Source: Oryzias latipes | Taxonomy: Eukaryota; Chordata; Actinopteri; Beloniformes; Adrianichthyidae | Length of the DNA stretch: 64,000 nt | Assembly (NCBI RefSeq): GCF_002234675.1 | Contig: NC_019876.2 | Location: 17,429,354 to 17,493,353, forward strand | Direction of reading: 5' to 3' | Part shown: positions 1 to 12,331 of the stretch, piece by piece | Layout of the letters: each line of letters starts with the position of its first letter | Numbering within the stretch: position 1 is the first letter of the stretch | Notes under the pieces: generated by a model | What the model saw: only the letters and a program-made list of their open reading frames with translations | Told to the model about the DNA's origin: nothing | Database searches by the model: none | Made by a program: the position numbers and the translations under genes

Positions 1-1429
1 GCAGTTATCTTTACTTGAAGGTTGCATCAGCCTCACGATGAGCTAATTTCCTCTTTTTTTCCCCGTCTCAGGGTGAAAAGCAGTGTGATGAACACACCAA
101 GCAGAGGAAAACTCCCCTGAAGTTTTGAATTCAAATGTAGGATTTGAGTCGGTCTTATCACACAGCTATTGTGTTTTTATAAGAAAGGCTCTACTTTGGT
201 GGAGCTACATTGAGTTAATACAGTTGGGGGGGGGGGTGTCTTATTTTGAAGGCAAAATCAAACCATAAAAGGGAATTCGTAGAGGAGGAAGGGTGGAAGG
301 GTTCTGTTTTGACTGCTCTCATTTTCAGGCTCCTTAACGTGTTTTTCTTCGTAAATTGATAGATTTTGTGTTGATGGCTTTGTTGTTCTGATTCTGTAAA
401 GCTCAGGAGCCAATCAGATTCCAGACTAAACAGGAAGGAGGTGGGTTCCTGCAGGGACTTGAAGCTGAAGCCAACAGAAATAACAAAAACTAAAATACAG
501 GTCAAGCTAATGCTTTTTTTAAAAGACAAAATAGTTGTTTTTGTGTTTTAATAAATGGAATAGCATGTAGGATTGACCTACATTACAAAGTAGTGGTGTA
601 GTCCCTGTAGATCAGAATGCAGACTAACTTATGAGAACAACTCTGGATCATGGTGGAACACAAAGCCACCTTTGTCTGTGTTTGTTCTTATTTAGAGACA
701 CATTTCACAGTTACTTCATGAAGTCTCTGCAGACTACAGGTTTGTTTTTCAAGGTAGTTAAAGCAAGTCACAGCAGGGTGTTAACGGACCAAAAAAAAAA
801 ATCTTGACCTTTCTTTTACAAACCCACTGCTGCGTTCAGTGACGCTAGCAGCTCTTGGCTGCTGAGATTTTCCAAAGTGCTTTTTCCAGCTAAAGCACAA
901 AAACTGTTTATTTTTATTTTTTGTTTCAGTTATGCAACGTGAGATTTTTATTAGTTATTAATAAAGGTGAGGTGACGGAAGAACCATTTTTTGAATTTGG
1001 AAATACTTAGCATGCACTGACAAAATCTCTGGAAAATGTTAATCTGCGTTTATAAGAAGCAGGCAGTGGAGTCCCTTCCTGTGACGGCTTCACAGCTTGG
1101 CCAAAAGACAGCAAATCAAGTTTTTGAATGATGTTGTGTTTGCCACTTCATAAACTCTCATGAAATCCAAAAAGGTTTGACATTTGTGCTGATGGAGGTT
1201 GTGGATGCAGCTGCACAGCAAACAGGGAGAACAGACTTTTTTTGTTTGTTTTTTTGTTATTATAAGTTTTAGCTCCAGAAATAACTTTTTCTTTAAGACC
1301 CCCAACTTTATTGTACTCTCAAAACTAAACAAACTTAAATAAAACCAAATTTAAACATATAATGAAACTTTTTCTACCTGTACACACTGCTAACAAATTA
1401 AAAGTTTCACGGTAGGCTCTGACACAATC
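1..1429. other. AT-rich intergenic stretch
   Basis: No exon, RNA gene or repeat recognised. A run of ten G lies at 226-235. Open frames here are short and lack family likeness. Confidence 0.5.
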
Positions 1430-2025
1430 TTCCCCACGTCGATCATCCTTTGATGTATTTTCAAAAGCATTCCCGGTGGTCTTTTGATTAGGATAATGTC
1501 GTTTTTAACCCAAATCAAAGAACCAATGGTGTTTTCTAGGACATAGTTTCTGCGGAGCGGCAGTAGCTCATTAGAAGTTCACCTCTGAGTTGTGGCAGGA
1601 CTGTTGGAAATCCCGCCCCCCCTTCTCCTCCCCATTGTTGAGAGCTCTCTGTTTACGCACTTACCCCACAGCCCCTCCCAACCCCAAACCTTACATTACC
1701 GCTGGAACAAAAATGGGGAGCCACGTCGGAGCTATCCAGCTGTCCAGTTTGGAGCCAGATACCAGCTCAGACAATGAAAACAAAGACGTCCATGGATCTA
1801 GTCGACTGTAAGTAGATGCATCAGGATGGAGTGGAGCAGGGGCTTGTGGCCCGCCCCACAATTGCTCCTATTCAAAACAATTCAAATAAAGAAACACTCA
1901 GAAATGTAATTTTAAGCTTAATTTTCTATCTATATGTCCTCCATCATCAGAAAAATGCCACAAGATTCTTGTTGCTGGTTTAAACCTCTGCATTTCCAGA
2001 AGGTCTCCGGTTTTCCTTTGAACCC
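1430..2025 (+). mobile_element. Dispersed repeat B, copy 1, with a coding remnant
   Basis: Shares CGATCATCCTTTGAT, CTAGGACATAGTTTCTGCGG, CCTAACATTA-like sequence and GTCCTCCATCATCAGAAAAA with the copies at 30.84-31.31 kb (-) and 58.87-59.35 kb (+). Within it, 1723-1811 reads GAIQLSSLEPDTSSDNENKD in one frame, matching the frame in the 59-kb copy. The coding match suggests decay from a gene-carrying element. Confidence 0.65.
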
Positions 2026-2378
2026 TTCATGAAATAAATCAAATTATCACAAAGTAAAATTCAAACAGTTTGAAGCCTAATTTATGAGCTGCTGAGCTCG
2101 GACACATTTATAGATATGGACTCTATAAATGTGTGTGGAGGGGGAGGCGCAGTAGTTAATGTGGATTCTACCGTGAAATGATGCAATAAATCAAAGTGTG
2201 ATCTGGAAATGTTTCTCAGGCCAGAACACATCGTAAAGTTTACTTTGTGTTACGAAACAAAGGCGGATTCTGATGGAGAAGTGACATAAAATGCAACTTT
2301 ATTTAGGAATGTTGTGGGACTTTAATTTTTCCAGCATTTTGCCCCAACATAATAAAATCATTAGCATTCCGGTCATAA

Positions 2379-2787
2379 GCTGAATTCTTCCCCTACCCCT
2401 ATGGCTTCTCCCTGCCCCTACATTTAGCCCTCCAAACAGAGAGTTATGAAACATAATGTCTTTTAATTTGGATGACACTACCCCTCGATGACGTCATGAA
2501 TAGTCACCGGTGAGCTTTGTTGGCGCATATTGCTGCTAGCGCTCAGAAAAGAAATAATATCGGTTTTATAATTTTAAAAGGTTATGCTAAAACAAAAAGT
2601 CATTCCGTCCATAACATGTAAACATCTGTGCTTCAGGATCACCCTCCTGGTGGAGGAATACCCAGTCCTGAGATCCTACAACTTCCCCTTAAAAAAAAAA
2701 GCGTGGACACCACTACAGCTCCAAATGCCCCTACAATTGGGATGGTTGGGAGAAGCTGGAAGGGTGGGGGAAAAATTCGGATTCAGC
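2379..2787. mobile_element. Inverted-repeat element F (MITE-like)
   Basis: The left end GCTGAATTCTTCCCCTACCC matches the reverse complement of the right end (GCTGAATCCGAATTTTTCCC). A GGCTTCTCCCTGCCC block on the left also pairs with GGGAGAAGC on the right. About 410 bp, no believable coding frame, and no second copy in this window. Confidence 0.6.
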
Positions 2788-2799
2788 CACTTTGTCACA

Positions 2800-5700
2800 C
2801 AGGTTGTTTGCCTTGTTCAAGAATAGGAAGACTCCATGGCAGTGGTCTCCAAACTCTTACAGGCCACACACCAGTTTAACGTCAGACAATATTTTAAAGG
2901 ACTGGCCTTTAAAAAGGCTGAAGTGGGCCTCAAATTTCTTTTTAATTTTGCCTCAAGTTTACCTTAACTTTTGAGGGTAAAGTTTTTCTCCATCCTCTGT
3001 AACATATCTACAACAACTTAAAACTTTATTTGTACTCTAGATTTTGTGTAAGTACCATTAAAATGGGTTGCAGCAGCCATCAGCCTCATTCGACTTTCAA
3101 GGTGCGATAGATAAATTAAAATGAGAAAAACAAAACGGGTCACTGACACTAATATTTTCTAAATATACTAATAAAGATTAATCCACTGTTTGATCAACTT
3201 CATTAGCAGCATCCTAGTAACATTAGACAGCCGATGGCTGATTATAATAAATTATTATTATGGTGATTGGGAACAAGTTTTGTAATAAACCCATATTTGG
3301 AGTAAAGACTCCTGGTTTTTGTCTGATAAATGCGGATTACTTTCACTTTGGCTCTTCTTCCGTTTACTCACCGACTCTTTTCTGTGAAAAGAAACTTTGC
3401 AAATACATTTTTTTTTGTTTACTCCTCCAGTTTGTATAGAAAGTAGTGGATGTATTTTCAACATGTGACCAAGTGACTTGACATGCGCGAAGAATGAGGT
3501 TGGTGTGGTAGAGAGAATTCTGTTTTCCAAAATAAAACTTCCTTCAGACTCCGATGTGAAAATAAAGCAGAAAAAAATGTATTTTGCGTATTTTCTTCCC
3601 TCTGCAGCCTAGTACCAACTGTCTGGGCTATATGGAAACCCCTTTATAGGTCAACAAGACATTCATTTTCTTCCTTACAAATATAGACCCATTCATTCAT
3701 GAAGTTTAAGATATTTACATGTACCTAATTGAACGTAAACGCATACATCTTGGCAGGATAATCAGACCTCTACTAGTAATCAGATATTTTCAAATTGACC
3801 ACGGAAATGCGATTTTTGAAGATCCTTGTTTAACCATTCTTTGATTTCTTTTAGAGAACGTACATTATGAAAAGGGTTCAACTTCAGCAGGTCTGTTCCT
3901 GGAAAATGTGGCGCCGTCAGTCATAGCATTGCTAAACTAGAAGCTAAAAGGTTTGCAAAGTGGGAAACATGTTGCTGCCGTTCTCAGTTTGTGCTCAGCA
4001 AGGAGGGAGCAGTGGTTGACTTGGATGCCATGAACTCTGGGAAATATCTGCTTTTATGGGAGAAATGTTACCTGTGGTGCATTAGCAAACTGTCCGGGGT
4101 GTACTCCGCCTTTGCCCTACAGAAGCTGGATAGGCTCCAGCAACAATGTGTCCCCAAATGGGAATAAAGTAGGTCTAGAAAATGGATGGATGGAGGCAGA
4201 AGTCTGCCTGTTTTAATCTGATTTCCCAAAGGACGATGGTTGTTAGCATGAGTGTGTTTGAAGTCTGATAACTAGAGAAATCAAACGTCTGGATTTTCGG
4301 GTTGGATGTTGGTGAAGTTCTCCTGAAAGTGAACTGAGGGATTTCCGATAGGCCGCAAAACAAGATGGATGTATAGTGGTGAGCTCTGATAGGCCTCCCA
4401 GTGACAAATTCAAAGCTAAAAGACATTTTCAAAACAAGTATTTCAGGTTGCAATGTGTTAAGGAGCAGCCAAAACGCAACAAAACTGCGAAAACAGGACT
4501 AATTACTAAAAGAAAGAAGCTAGCCCCGACCAACAGGTCCTGCTTCAAGCACCAACCTCACTCCTGAAAGAGCTGAAGGACTTCAAACAAGACAAAACCA
4601 GAGCTCGACAAATTTAAAAATGAAGTCAAGAAGATTTTGAAAGACTAGAGAAGATTTTCTTCAAAACCTGCAAAATCAAAATATGCGTAGGCACAAACAT
4701 GGATGACTGCTCTGGAGATGAAAGGAACGCTGTTGACTGTGGTAAAGGAAAACATGAAAACGAGCAAGAAATTGTAGATTTGGAAAGTTGCCCCAGAAGA
4801 AACCTCATTTTTGGATAGACCAGAGTTCAGACGAGCTTTCACACTTGCCAAATTATCTAATAAAGAAAATCCAGGATGGAAAAATCCTCACAGTGAGACA
4901 TCTCCTTCACATGCGTTAGTGGAAGAAGTGGATTTTATTTTTTTTTTAAATACGAGGGACAAACAGCTATCGAAAGTTCCCACAAATCCCATTCAGATAA
5001 ACTTCTGTAAACGGAAATATAAGTGCACAAAGATTGATTTGCTTCCTGTTTCAAGGACAACAAGAACAATTGTGACGTCAGATTTTCTGGACTTTTCCCC
5101 CCAGCATTTTGTAGAATGACTCCAGTAAGGGGCCCACTCTTTCTTACTCACATGTGCCTGACTAACACCAGCCATGTTTGTGCTTTTATAGCTGCTGTAA
5201 CTGCGTCTGTAAGTAAACCCTTTTGAGGGCTGCCTGACGCGCGTCATCAGCAGCGCTGCTGATGAAAACGGTGGCAGTGCTCTGCTTTTTCTCCCTGTTT
5301 CGTCTGAAGGGAGCCATTCGTCAGCCTTAAAGAGACACGCCGCCTTCCAGAAGCTATAAATAGACAAGACGGCTGTTTGATTCTGGAGAAAGCTGCCTAC
5401 AGAGCAGTTGAATCCAGCCCAGAGGGTGAAAGAAAAAAAAAATCCCCCTCTCCCTGCTCATTTCCTCCCCACCCTCCACTCAGCAGAAAGTCATGCTCTG
5501 TGACAAACCCCATTCAAAGCGTATTTTTAGTGTCTTAATGCTACAGTCTCTTATTTATGCACAGTAGAAGTATGTAAATGTGTGGAATAAATGTCCATCC
5601 TATTTATTTTCACACAAAGTTGGTCAAAGTGACACAAAACCAAAGCGTCTGTCACATATTTGACCTCTGAGTCTGAATCACCAACTAGATTTAACACATG

Positions 5701-5920
5701 GCTAGAGCAGCAGTTTTGGTGATATTGTTTATCCAGGCAGATGATCGCGCCATGGAGACAACTCTTCTTTTAGGACAGAAACTTAAATGGAGGAAAAGTC
5801 ACATTTTTAAGAATCGTAAAGAAGGTGAAGCCAAATCTTTACAAATTGTTGATTATTTGTGTAAAATGTAAAACGAAACTATTGCTTGGTTTGTTAATAT
5901 CAATCAATAGACTTTCAAGT
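2800..5920. other. Intergenic stretch with a possible LINE ORF1 relic
   Basis: Apart from the SINE fragment at 4086, no clear feature is seen. Around 4560-4860 several short frames on the + strand are rich in Lys, Glu and Gln with AELKDFKQDK-like pieces. They recall a decayed L1-type ORF1 coiled coil, but stops interrupt them and the likeness is weak. Confidence 0.3.
4086..4196 (+). mobile_element. SINE 3'-end fragment (same family as 6571-6944)
   Basis: Carries CTGTCCGGGGTGTACTCCGC, then CTGGATAGGCTCCAGCA and an (ATGG)n-like tail, matching the last third of the SINE at 6571-6944. The tRNA-like head is absent, so this is a 5'-truncated or decayed copy. Confidence 0.7.
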
Positions 5921-5924
5921 CTAG

Positions 5925-6140
5925 GTTTTTTAAGCATAACCTTAAAGACCCGCCTAGATGAAAATTGTGTTGTTGTTCTTTTGGTGTTAACATGTTGTTG
6001 AGGCATTTTCTGATAATGGAGGACAAAATGAAGATTAAAATGACATTTCTGAGTATTTCTTTGTTCCAACTGTTGTGAATCCGGAGCAGACAAGTTGTAT
6101 TTGTGACGTAGAAACTACGCTGGGGGGGGCTTCAATTATG
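5925..6140 (-). repeat. Fragment of a repeat related to family B (copy C1)
   Basis: Shares with the 3' part of family B the CATTTTCTGATAATGGAGGAC block and ATTTCTGAGTATTTCT. It also shares GACGTAGAAACTACGCTGGG-like sequence with 29240-29470. No coding remnant is visible. Confidence 0.5.
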
Positions 6141-6546
6141 TTTTTCAATCTTTTTTGAGCCAAGTTACCATTTTTCCTTGATTAAAAAATTTTAAGGCAC
6201 ACAACAATTAATGTCACAAAAAAATAAAACTGTAGTCATTCTTATCAAAGCGTTTTGAATGAGAGTCAAACATAAAGGAAAAGGTCTCTTGGGATCTTTT
6301 AGTTTTTTACCAACTCAGTGTGGACACTGAGCAAATTTTCGTGTCTATATTAAATGTCTTTTAGACCAATTCGGTTAAATAGAATAATTTCTTGTGGCAC
6401 ATCTGATGATCTTTCACGGCACACGGGTTAAAAAGCACTGCTTTAACATCTGAAAGATATGCTGTGATTATGAATGTTTGGGTGCAAATTTAATGCAATT
6501 ACAGTAAAACTGATACTTTACATATTACTGAATTCTTTTATCAGGC

Positions 6547-7505
6547 TTTAAAGGATCTATATCATGCTTTAAGGCTGCATGGTGGCACAGTGGTTTAGCG
6601 CTCTTGCCTCACAGCAAGAAGGCCCCAAGAAGGTTCAAGTCCCGGCTGGGGGACCTGAAACAGAACATCAATGGGGGGCCTTTCTGTGTGGAGTTTGCAT
6701 GTTCTCCCCGTGCATGCGTGGGTTTTCTACAGGGACTTCCTCCGACATTCCAAAAACATGCTTCAGTGGTGACTCTAAATTTTCCAAAGGTGTGAATGTG
6801 AGTGTGAATGGGTGTGTGATTGAGGCCCTACGACAGACTGGCGACCTGTCCAGGGTGTTCCCTGCCTTCGGCCACAAGTGTCTGGGATAGGCTCCAGCAG
6901 CCCAGTGACCACGAAAGGGATAAAACAGATTAGAAAATGAATGAATATCATGCTTTTCTTAAACCAGTCAGATATGTATGATCATATAATATCTTTGGCA
7001 CACTAAAGAACAAATTTTCATGAAATATTAGTTATTTTCGCATCTAATTTACATACCCGAAAGTAAGACTACTCGATTCCTGGGGCGCCGCCTTTGGCTC
7101 CTTGTGGGTGCCGCCCATTTTATGACGTCAACCTTGAGCTGACCTAGGCAGCGTGTCGCCCACAAAAACAAACAGCATCCAAGCTTTTCCATTGATGGAT
7201 GTGCTTATTGTGAATGTAAAAGGAAACTAACTGCCAAACACTGCTCGCTCTGTGGAGACAGTGGGTGTGGGTGTTAACCTGGAGGCAGTGCTTGCAGCAC
7301 AGACTCTTCCTGGAAAGGGGTCTTCCTCATTTTGTAATGTCACAATGGGAGAACCCACTCACTCAGAGAGCAGCTTTTAGAGGAATACTCAGAAATGCGT
7401 GAATGGATCTACATACTGCTTTTGGGTATTTTATAGTGAGGAATTAACATTACAATACACTTAAACGCTCAAAAAGTTGATTTTGGGTGATATGGACCCT
7501 TTAAA
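6547..7505 (+). mobile_element. Inverted-repeat element A, copy 1 (TTAA-flanked)
   Basis: The left end TTTAAAGGATCTATATCA matches the reverse complement of the right end (GATATGGACCCTTTAAA). Both ends lie in TTAA, suggesting a TTAA-targeting superfamily (Kolobok or piggyBac-like; inference). A SINE sits inside (6571-6944), so the bare element is about 570 bp. Internal landmarks shared with the copies at 12.2, 25.5 and 63.5 kb are a GGGTGCCGCCCAT block, TGATGTCACAATG-type sequence and GAATACTCAGAAATG. No coding frame. Confidence 0.75.
6571..6944 (+). mobile_element. tRNA-derived SINE, copy 1, with a 12-bp target duplication
   Basis: Inserted in element A copy 1, with a perfect 12-bp duplication ATATCATGCTTT at 6559-6570 and 6945-6956. 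The head has a pol III A box TGGCACAGTGG and a B box GGTTCAAGTCC. The body contains the teleost SINE core GGAGTTTGCATGTTCTCCCC and GGCGACCTGTCCAGGGTG, and the tail GGGATAGGCTCCAGCAGCCC with a GAATGAAT run. Other copies lie at 4086-4196 and 19519-19815. Confidence 0.88.
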
Positions 7506-8050
7506 ATGAACATTAAATATATCAGTGCAAATCAGATTGAAGGTTGTGAATGACATCATCTCTGAAGTGGCCCAAAGAAGGTCAGTCAGTGTGGAATTTG
7601 CCCCTTGGCTCAGCTTGAGTTCACTGTGTGCAAAGTGTCGTAGGAGAATTTCAACACTTTTTGGGTTTAGAAAACATTGAAATACACTAAAACTGCAAAA
7701 GAATTGGGTATTTGTTTGTTTGTTTTTGATAGTTGAAGGTGCACAGTTGGACAGAAGGTGTCAGGATGTGTCAGTATGTTTTATGCACTCAAGTAAAATG
7801 TGTGATTTGTGCCAATTGAGACACAAATCATGTTGTGTTTGTCTTTCATCACTGTGAGGTGCAGGTTTGGAGGTCAGAGACGTGTGTGTGTGTGGCATCA
7901 GCAGAATACAGACTACAGAATTCCCTTGTTTATTCCAGGGGTTACGTTCTAAATACAACCCAAAATATGGGTGAAGTCCACAAAATAGGATCACAGAGGT
8001 TTTAAGGCTGTAAAATATGGAGAATAATATGGAGAGAAATTAGACTCAGT

Positions 8051-8146
8051 CGGATTTGTGCGTGCGTAATACTTGATTTGTGCGTAATTAGGATTTGTGT
8101 ATGCATAGTCTTGCTTTGTGCGTGCATAAATTAGGATTTGTGCATA
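8051..8146 (+). repeat. Degenerate short tandem repeat (GATTTGTGCGTGCGTAAT-like)
   Basis: Five imperfect units based on GATTTGTGCGTGCRTAAT with a period near 20 bp. It lies 200 bp beyond the 3' end of the L2-like LINE. Confidence 0.65.
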
Positions 8147-8485
8147 GTAAAACTACTCACTAAACACTTTGTAGTTTATACACTTGTCTCCCTCCCCTTT
8201 AAACTCTCAAAGTTCAAACCTTCATAGAAAAATAAGTCCAGTATTATAGAATGAAAACAAAGATCTGTTAACCATTCAAGATTTATGTAGGTGTGTCAAA
8301 CTTAATGCATTCTGTACAGGAGACGGCACATAGGGGGTTGATTGACAATAATAATAATAATAATAAATTTATTTGTATAGCGCTTTAAATGGCACACAAA
8401 GACGCTTTACAACACATGAGCAAAAACAGTTAATAAGAACAGAGCTAATATAATAAAATAATTAATAAAAACATAGAAGACAGAT

Positions 8486-10486
8486 TTAAAGATTAAAAGC
8501 TATTTTAAATAGATGAGTTTTAAGTGATTTTTTAAAAACTGGGAGGTCAGTGCAGTCTCTGAGATGTTGGGGCAGAGTGTTCCATAGGGTTGGAGCAGCA
8601 ATGGAGAAGGCCCTGTCTCCCCAATTTCGACGCTTGGTCCGACAGGGGAGAGACAGAAGGTTAGCATCGGACGAGCGCAGAGAGCGGGAAGGGGTGTGAC
8701 ACTGGAGGAGATCGGTGAGGTATGGTGGGGCCAGGTTATGAAGGGCTTTGAAAGTGATGAGGAGAACTTTGAATTTGATACGCTGATCGATGGGGAACCA
8801 GTGAAGGTTCTGAAGGACGGGGGTGATGTGTTCACGGGAGCGGGTGTGTGTGAGCAGACGGGCAGCAGAGTTCTGAATGTATTGCATCTTATTTATTATT
8901 CTGGAGGGTGTACCAAGGAGTATGCTATTACAATAATCTAATCGGGAGGTAATAAAAGCATGAATGAGGGTTTCAGCAGCAGCAAAGGAGAGGGATGGAC
9001 GGAGGCGGGCAATATTTTTCAGGTGGAAACAGGCGGACCGAGTGATTTGATTAACATGTTGTTCAAGTGATAGATTTGTGTCAAAGAGAAACCCAAGGTT
9101 GCGGATGACTGGTGACGAAGAAAGCGTGGCGTTATTGAAATTTAACTGAAAATTTTGTATGGATTTTGTGATGGTTTTGGGGCCAATTATGATTATGTCG
9201 GTCTTATCACAGTTGAGTTTGAGGAAATTGTGCTCAAGCCATGTTTTGATGTCTGTTAGACAGCGGGTGAGTGTGAAATAAGTGGTGGAGCTGATGGATT
9301 TGGTGGAGATGTATAGTTGTATGTCATCAGCATAACAGTGAAAATTTAAGCCATGTTGTCGGATGATGTCACCAAGGGGAATGAGGTAAAGGATGAAGAG
9401 GAGTGGGCCAAGCACTGAGCCTTGGGGAACACCTTGCAACAGAGGAGCTGTGGAGGATGAGCAATTGTTTCCCTTGATAAACTGTTGACGGTTTGTGAGG
9501 TAGGACTGAAGCCAGGATAGAGCAGAGCCGGTGATGTTGAGACCGTTCTTGAGACGGGAGAGCAGGATGGAGTGACTGATGGTGTCAAATGCTGCAGTGA
9601 GGTCCAGGAGAATGAGGATGGAGAGCTGTCCAGAGTCGGAGGAGAGGAGGATGTCATTTGAGACTTTGAGCAGAGCTGTTTCAGTGCTGTGTTGTTTCCG
9701 AAAACTAGATTGAAAGGGTTCAAACAGATTATTTGAGTTTAGGTGTGATTTGAGCTGGGAGGCAACCACTCGCTCAAGTATTTTGGACAGAAATGGCAGG
9801 TTGGAGATGGGACGGAAATTTTCAATATTGTCAGGGTCAAGGCCAGGTTTTTTCAGGATGGGGGTTATAGCTGCCAGTTTGAGAGACTGGGGCACAGTAC
9901 CAGAGGACAGTGAAGAGTTAATTATTGTTGTGATGAGTGGAGAGATGATAGGACAGCAACCTTTTACAAGGGTGGAGGGAATGGGGTCCAGAGTGCAGGT
10001 GGAGGCTTTGATAGCTATCAGCTGCTTGCCGATTTCCACAGAGGAGACTGGAGAAAATTCAGAGAGCTGCAGACTGGAGGAAGGGGCTAAAGTTTCTGGA
10101 GGGGGGTCTGGATTAGGAGTGAGGGAGCTGTAGATTGTGTCGATTTTGGATTGGAAGTGGGACAGGAAGGAGTTGCACTTTGCCACGGTGAAAGATGTAG
10201 AGGAGTTATCATTAGGCTTCAGGATTTTGTTTATGGTGGAAAACAAAGTTTTTGGATTATTGGAGTTGGTATGAATGATGTTGGAAAAATAGGATGACCG
10301 GGCAGTATTGAGGGCATTCTTGTACTGGTGAGTGAAATCCATGTACATCTGGAGATGTACAGTTAGTCCTGTTTTGTGATGCAGTCTCTCAAGCTGTCGT
10401 TTGCGGGATTTCATGGTGCGGAGTTCAGTGGTGTACCAGGGTGCTGTGTGGGTGAAGGAAACATTTTTCGTTTTAGTGGGAGCCAA
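8486..10486 (-). pseudogene. LINE reverse transcriptase domain (in frame with the upstream endonuclease)
   Basis: A 666-codon open frame with a complete non-LTR reverse transcriptase. Visible motifs are FRPISNLPFLSKILE (finger), LLDLTAAFDTISH (first catalytic Asp), GVPQGSVLGPLLF, CYADDIQLY (catalytic YADD) and a thumb/C-terminal part containing ITPVLQNLHWFPI, common in fish L2-type elements. It sits in the same frame as the endonuclease upstream, separated by one TAA and a 15-codon linker. The catalytic residues are intact. It is marked as a pseudogene only because the full polyprotein is interrupted. Confidence 0.82.
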
Positions 10487-10531
10487 CTGGTCAAGACAGG
10501 AGGAGAGGGTGCTGTTGTAGAAGTTTACATG

Positions 10532-11734
10532 TTAGGTAGGATTGTTAGACTGGGGAGGAGGAGAGACGGACAATTTAGCAGCAAGGGAGGCTGACAGTAC
10601 ATCAGGAGAGACAGATTTGAGGTTACGAAAGGTTATTTTACGCTTGATTATAGGTGCAGGGAGAGAAAATTCAATGTCCAGGCTTATGGCTAGGTGATCG
10701 GATATATGAAGATTTTGACTGGAAAGATTGTAAACCGAGATGCCAGCTGTGCAGATGAGATCCAAAATGTGACCATGAATGTGAGTGGGGAAATCGACAT
10801 GTTGAATGATGTTAAAACACTGCAGTAAATCCAAGAAATCTGAGGCAGGTTTAGATTGTGAGTCATCAATATGAAAATTGAAGTCACCAATAAGGAGGAT
10901 GGATGGTGATATGGCAGAGAGTTGGGTCAGAAAATCAGTCAGATCAGAGAGGAAAGTGGCGTTTGGTTTGGGAGGTCGATAGATTACAGCGGTGACAAGG
11001 GGGGTGGGGCCAGGTAGTTTAAAGACTGTATGTTCAAAGGAGTCTGTTTTTGGCATGGAGATGGCAGTGATTTTAATGTCCTTTTTATAAATGACAGCGG
11101 TACCCCCACCACGGCCATCCGTGCGGGCATTTTCAATGTAGGTGTATCCTGAAGGAGTGGCTTGGTTGAGGCAGAAGTAATCCAGAGGTTTATGCCAGGT
11201 TTCAGTTAAACAGAGAAAATCAAGTTTTTTGTCCGTGATAAGTTCATTTAAGATGAGAGCCTTTTTGTTGAGGGAGCGGGTGTTGAGAAGACAGAGTTTA
11301 ACAGAACGCTGCTTTGTGATTGGCTGAGAGTGACGAGGGAGGGGACGCAGATTGGCAAGATTCCTATGCCTTTTGTTGTGATGACGTAGAGGGGAAATCT
11401 GTGGACGGCGACATGACCAGAGAGATGGGATACTATTCGGGGATGCCAAACTGTAGGAAAATGAACGTCCAGACCCGCGGTGTTGAAGACGGCGATGTGA
11501 AACAGTTTCATGAGAAGGCGGGCGGCAGTTGTTCAAACAGAGAGCAGAGGTGGAGTATTGCTGCAGAAACATGCTCTTCTGGCAGACCGGAGCTAGCACC
11601 GGGCTAACGCTAGCGGGTGTATTTACAAGTCCGTGTAAAATCCAGATAGTCTGTGGAGAAGTTGTCCAGATGAAGAGCAGTGAGACAGCAGGTAAAATCC
11701 CCGGCATATAATGCATAGCAGCCGTAAAGTCCAA
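10532..11734 (-). pseudogene. LINE endonuclease domain, ending at a premature stop
   Basis: This 400-codon frame carries an apurinic-like endonuclease. Its motifs in order are LLNTRS (metal-binding Asn), LCLTETW (catalytic Glu), GRGGGTAV, AVIYRPP, LLIGDFNFH and ISDHLAISL. These residues nick target DNA in target-primed reverse transcription. The frame ends at TAA (minus strand 10534-10532). The next codon in the same frame continues into the RT segment, with a coding-like linker of 15 codons before its first Met. The stop therefore looks like a single mutation in a former continuous protein of about 1,080 residues. The Met at 11734 is only the first in the open frame; the natural start may be downstream. 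Confidence 0.8.
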
Positions 11735-12331
11735 GAGGATCCGTAGAGAGATGACGAGGACGCCGCACCGGCGAAGTTAACTCACTGAAGTTAGTTAGAA
11801 GCTGGCTAACTGGCCAGGCACGGATGTATTGCCCTGGGCTGTGAAACACTGGAATGGATTAATCCCAGGAAAACACAATCACACGGGTTGAGACGTGCTG
11901 ATGGTTTCAGTGAGGGAGTGTCCCGATGATGAGGGAGACAACAGCAGGAGGACGCCAGGTGAGCCGAGCTGAGATGCAGATGGATGTTCCGAGCTTAGAC
12001 AAAACTATGAAACTGAAGTCTTAATTTTCCACAAGTAGGCTGCCAGAGAGCAGTAGAGAAACACAGATCCAGCAAAAGTCCAGTAAGAACAGTTAAATCC
12101 AGATCAGGAGCGGAGCGGCAGCCAGTGTGTGCCAGCATCCGCCATCTTCAGGCAAGATGGTTAACAGGGTGTAGAATGCTCTACGCTCTGAGCACCAGCC
12201 CATCCCAATCCATGAAAACCAGCAGGTTCTCACATTGTGACATACACAAGTGAGGAACAGCCCCTTCCAGGAAGAGTCTGTGCTGCCAGGACTGAGTTAG
12301 CGGTGATCGGCTAAACGCTTTCATTTTACGT

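Larger units (their letters stand above)
8345..12156 (-). mobile_element. Nearly full-length L2-like LINE retrotransposon
   Basis: The element reads right to left. Its 5' leader begins near 12156 with a GC-rich stretch carrying a GATGGCGG-type motif. An endonuclease-reverse transcriptase frame follows (11734-8486). The 3' end has the AAAGCGCTATACAAATAAAT tail common to fish L2-type LINEs and an (ATT)n run at 8345-8367. The encoded protein has one APE-type endonuclease and one RT with the YADD box, as in L2/Maui elements. One in-frame stop splits the frame. It abuts the left side of an older inverted-repeat element that is truncated at 12.16-12.18 kb. No clear target duplication was found. Confidence 0.85.

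Noticed and set aside
9346..9723. Extra open frames inside the L2-like LINE on both strands
   Set aside because: They are shadows of the LINE reverse transcriptase frame.
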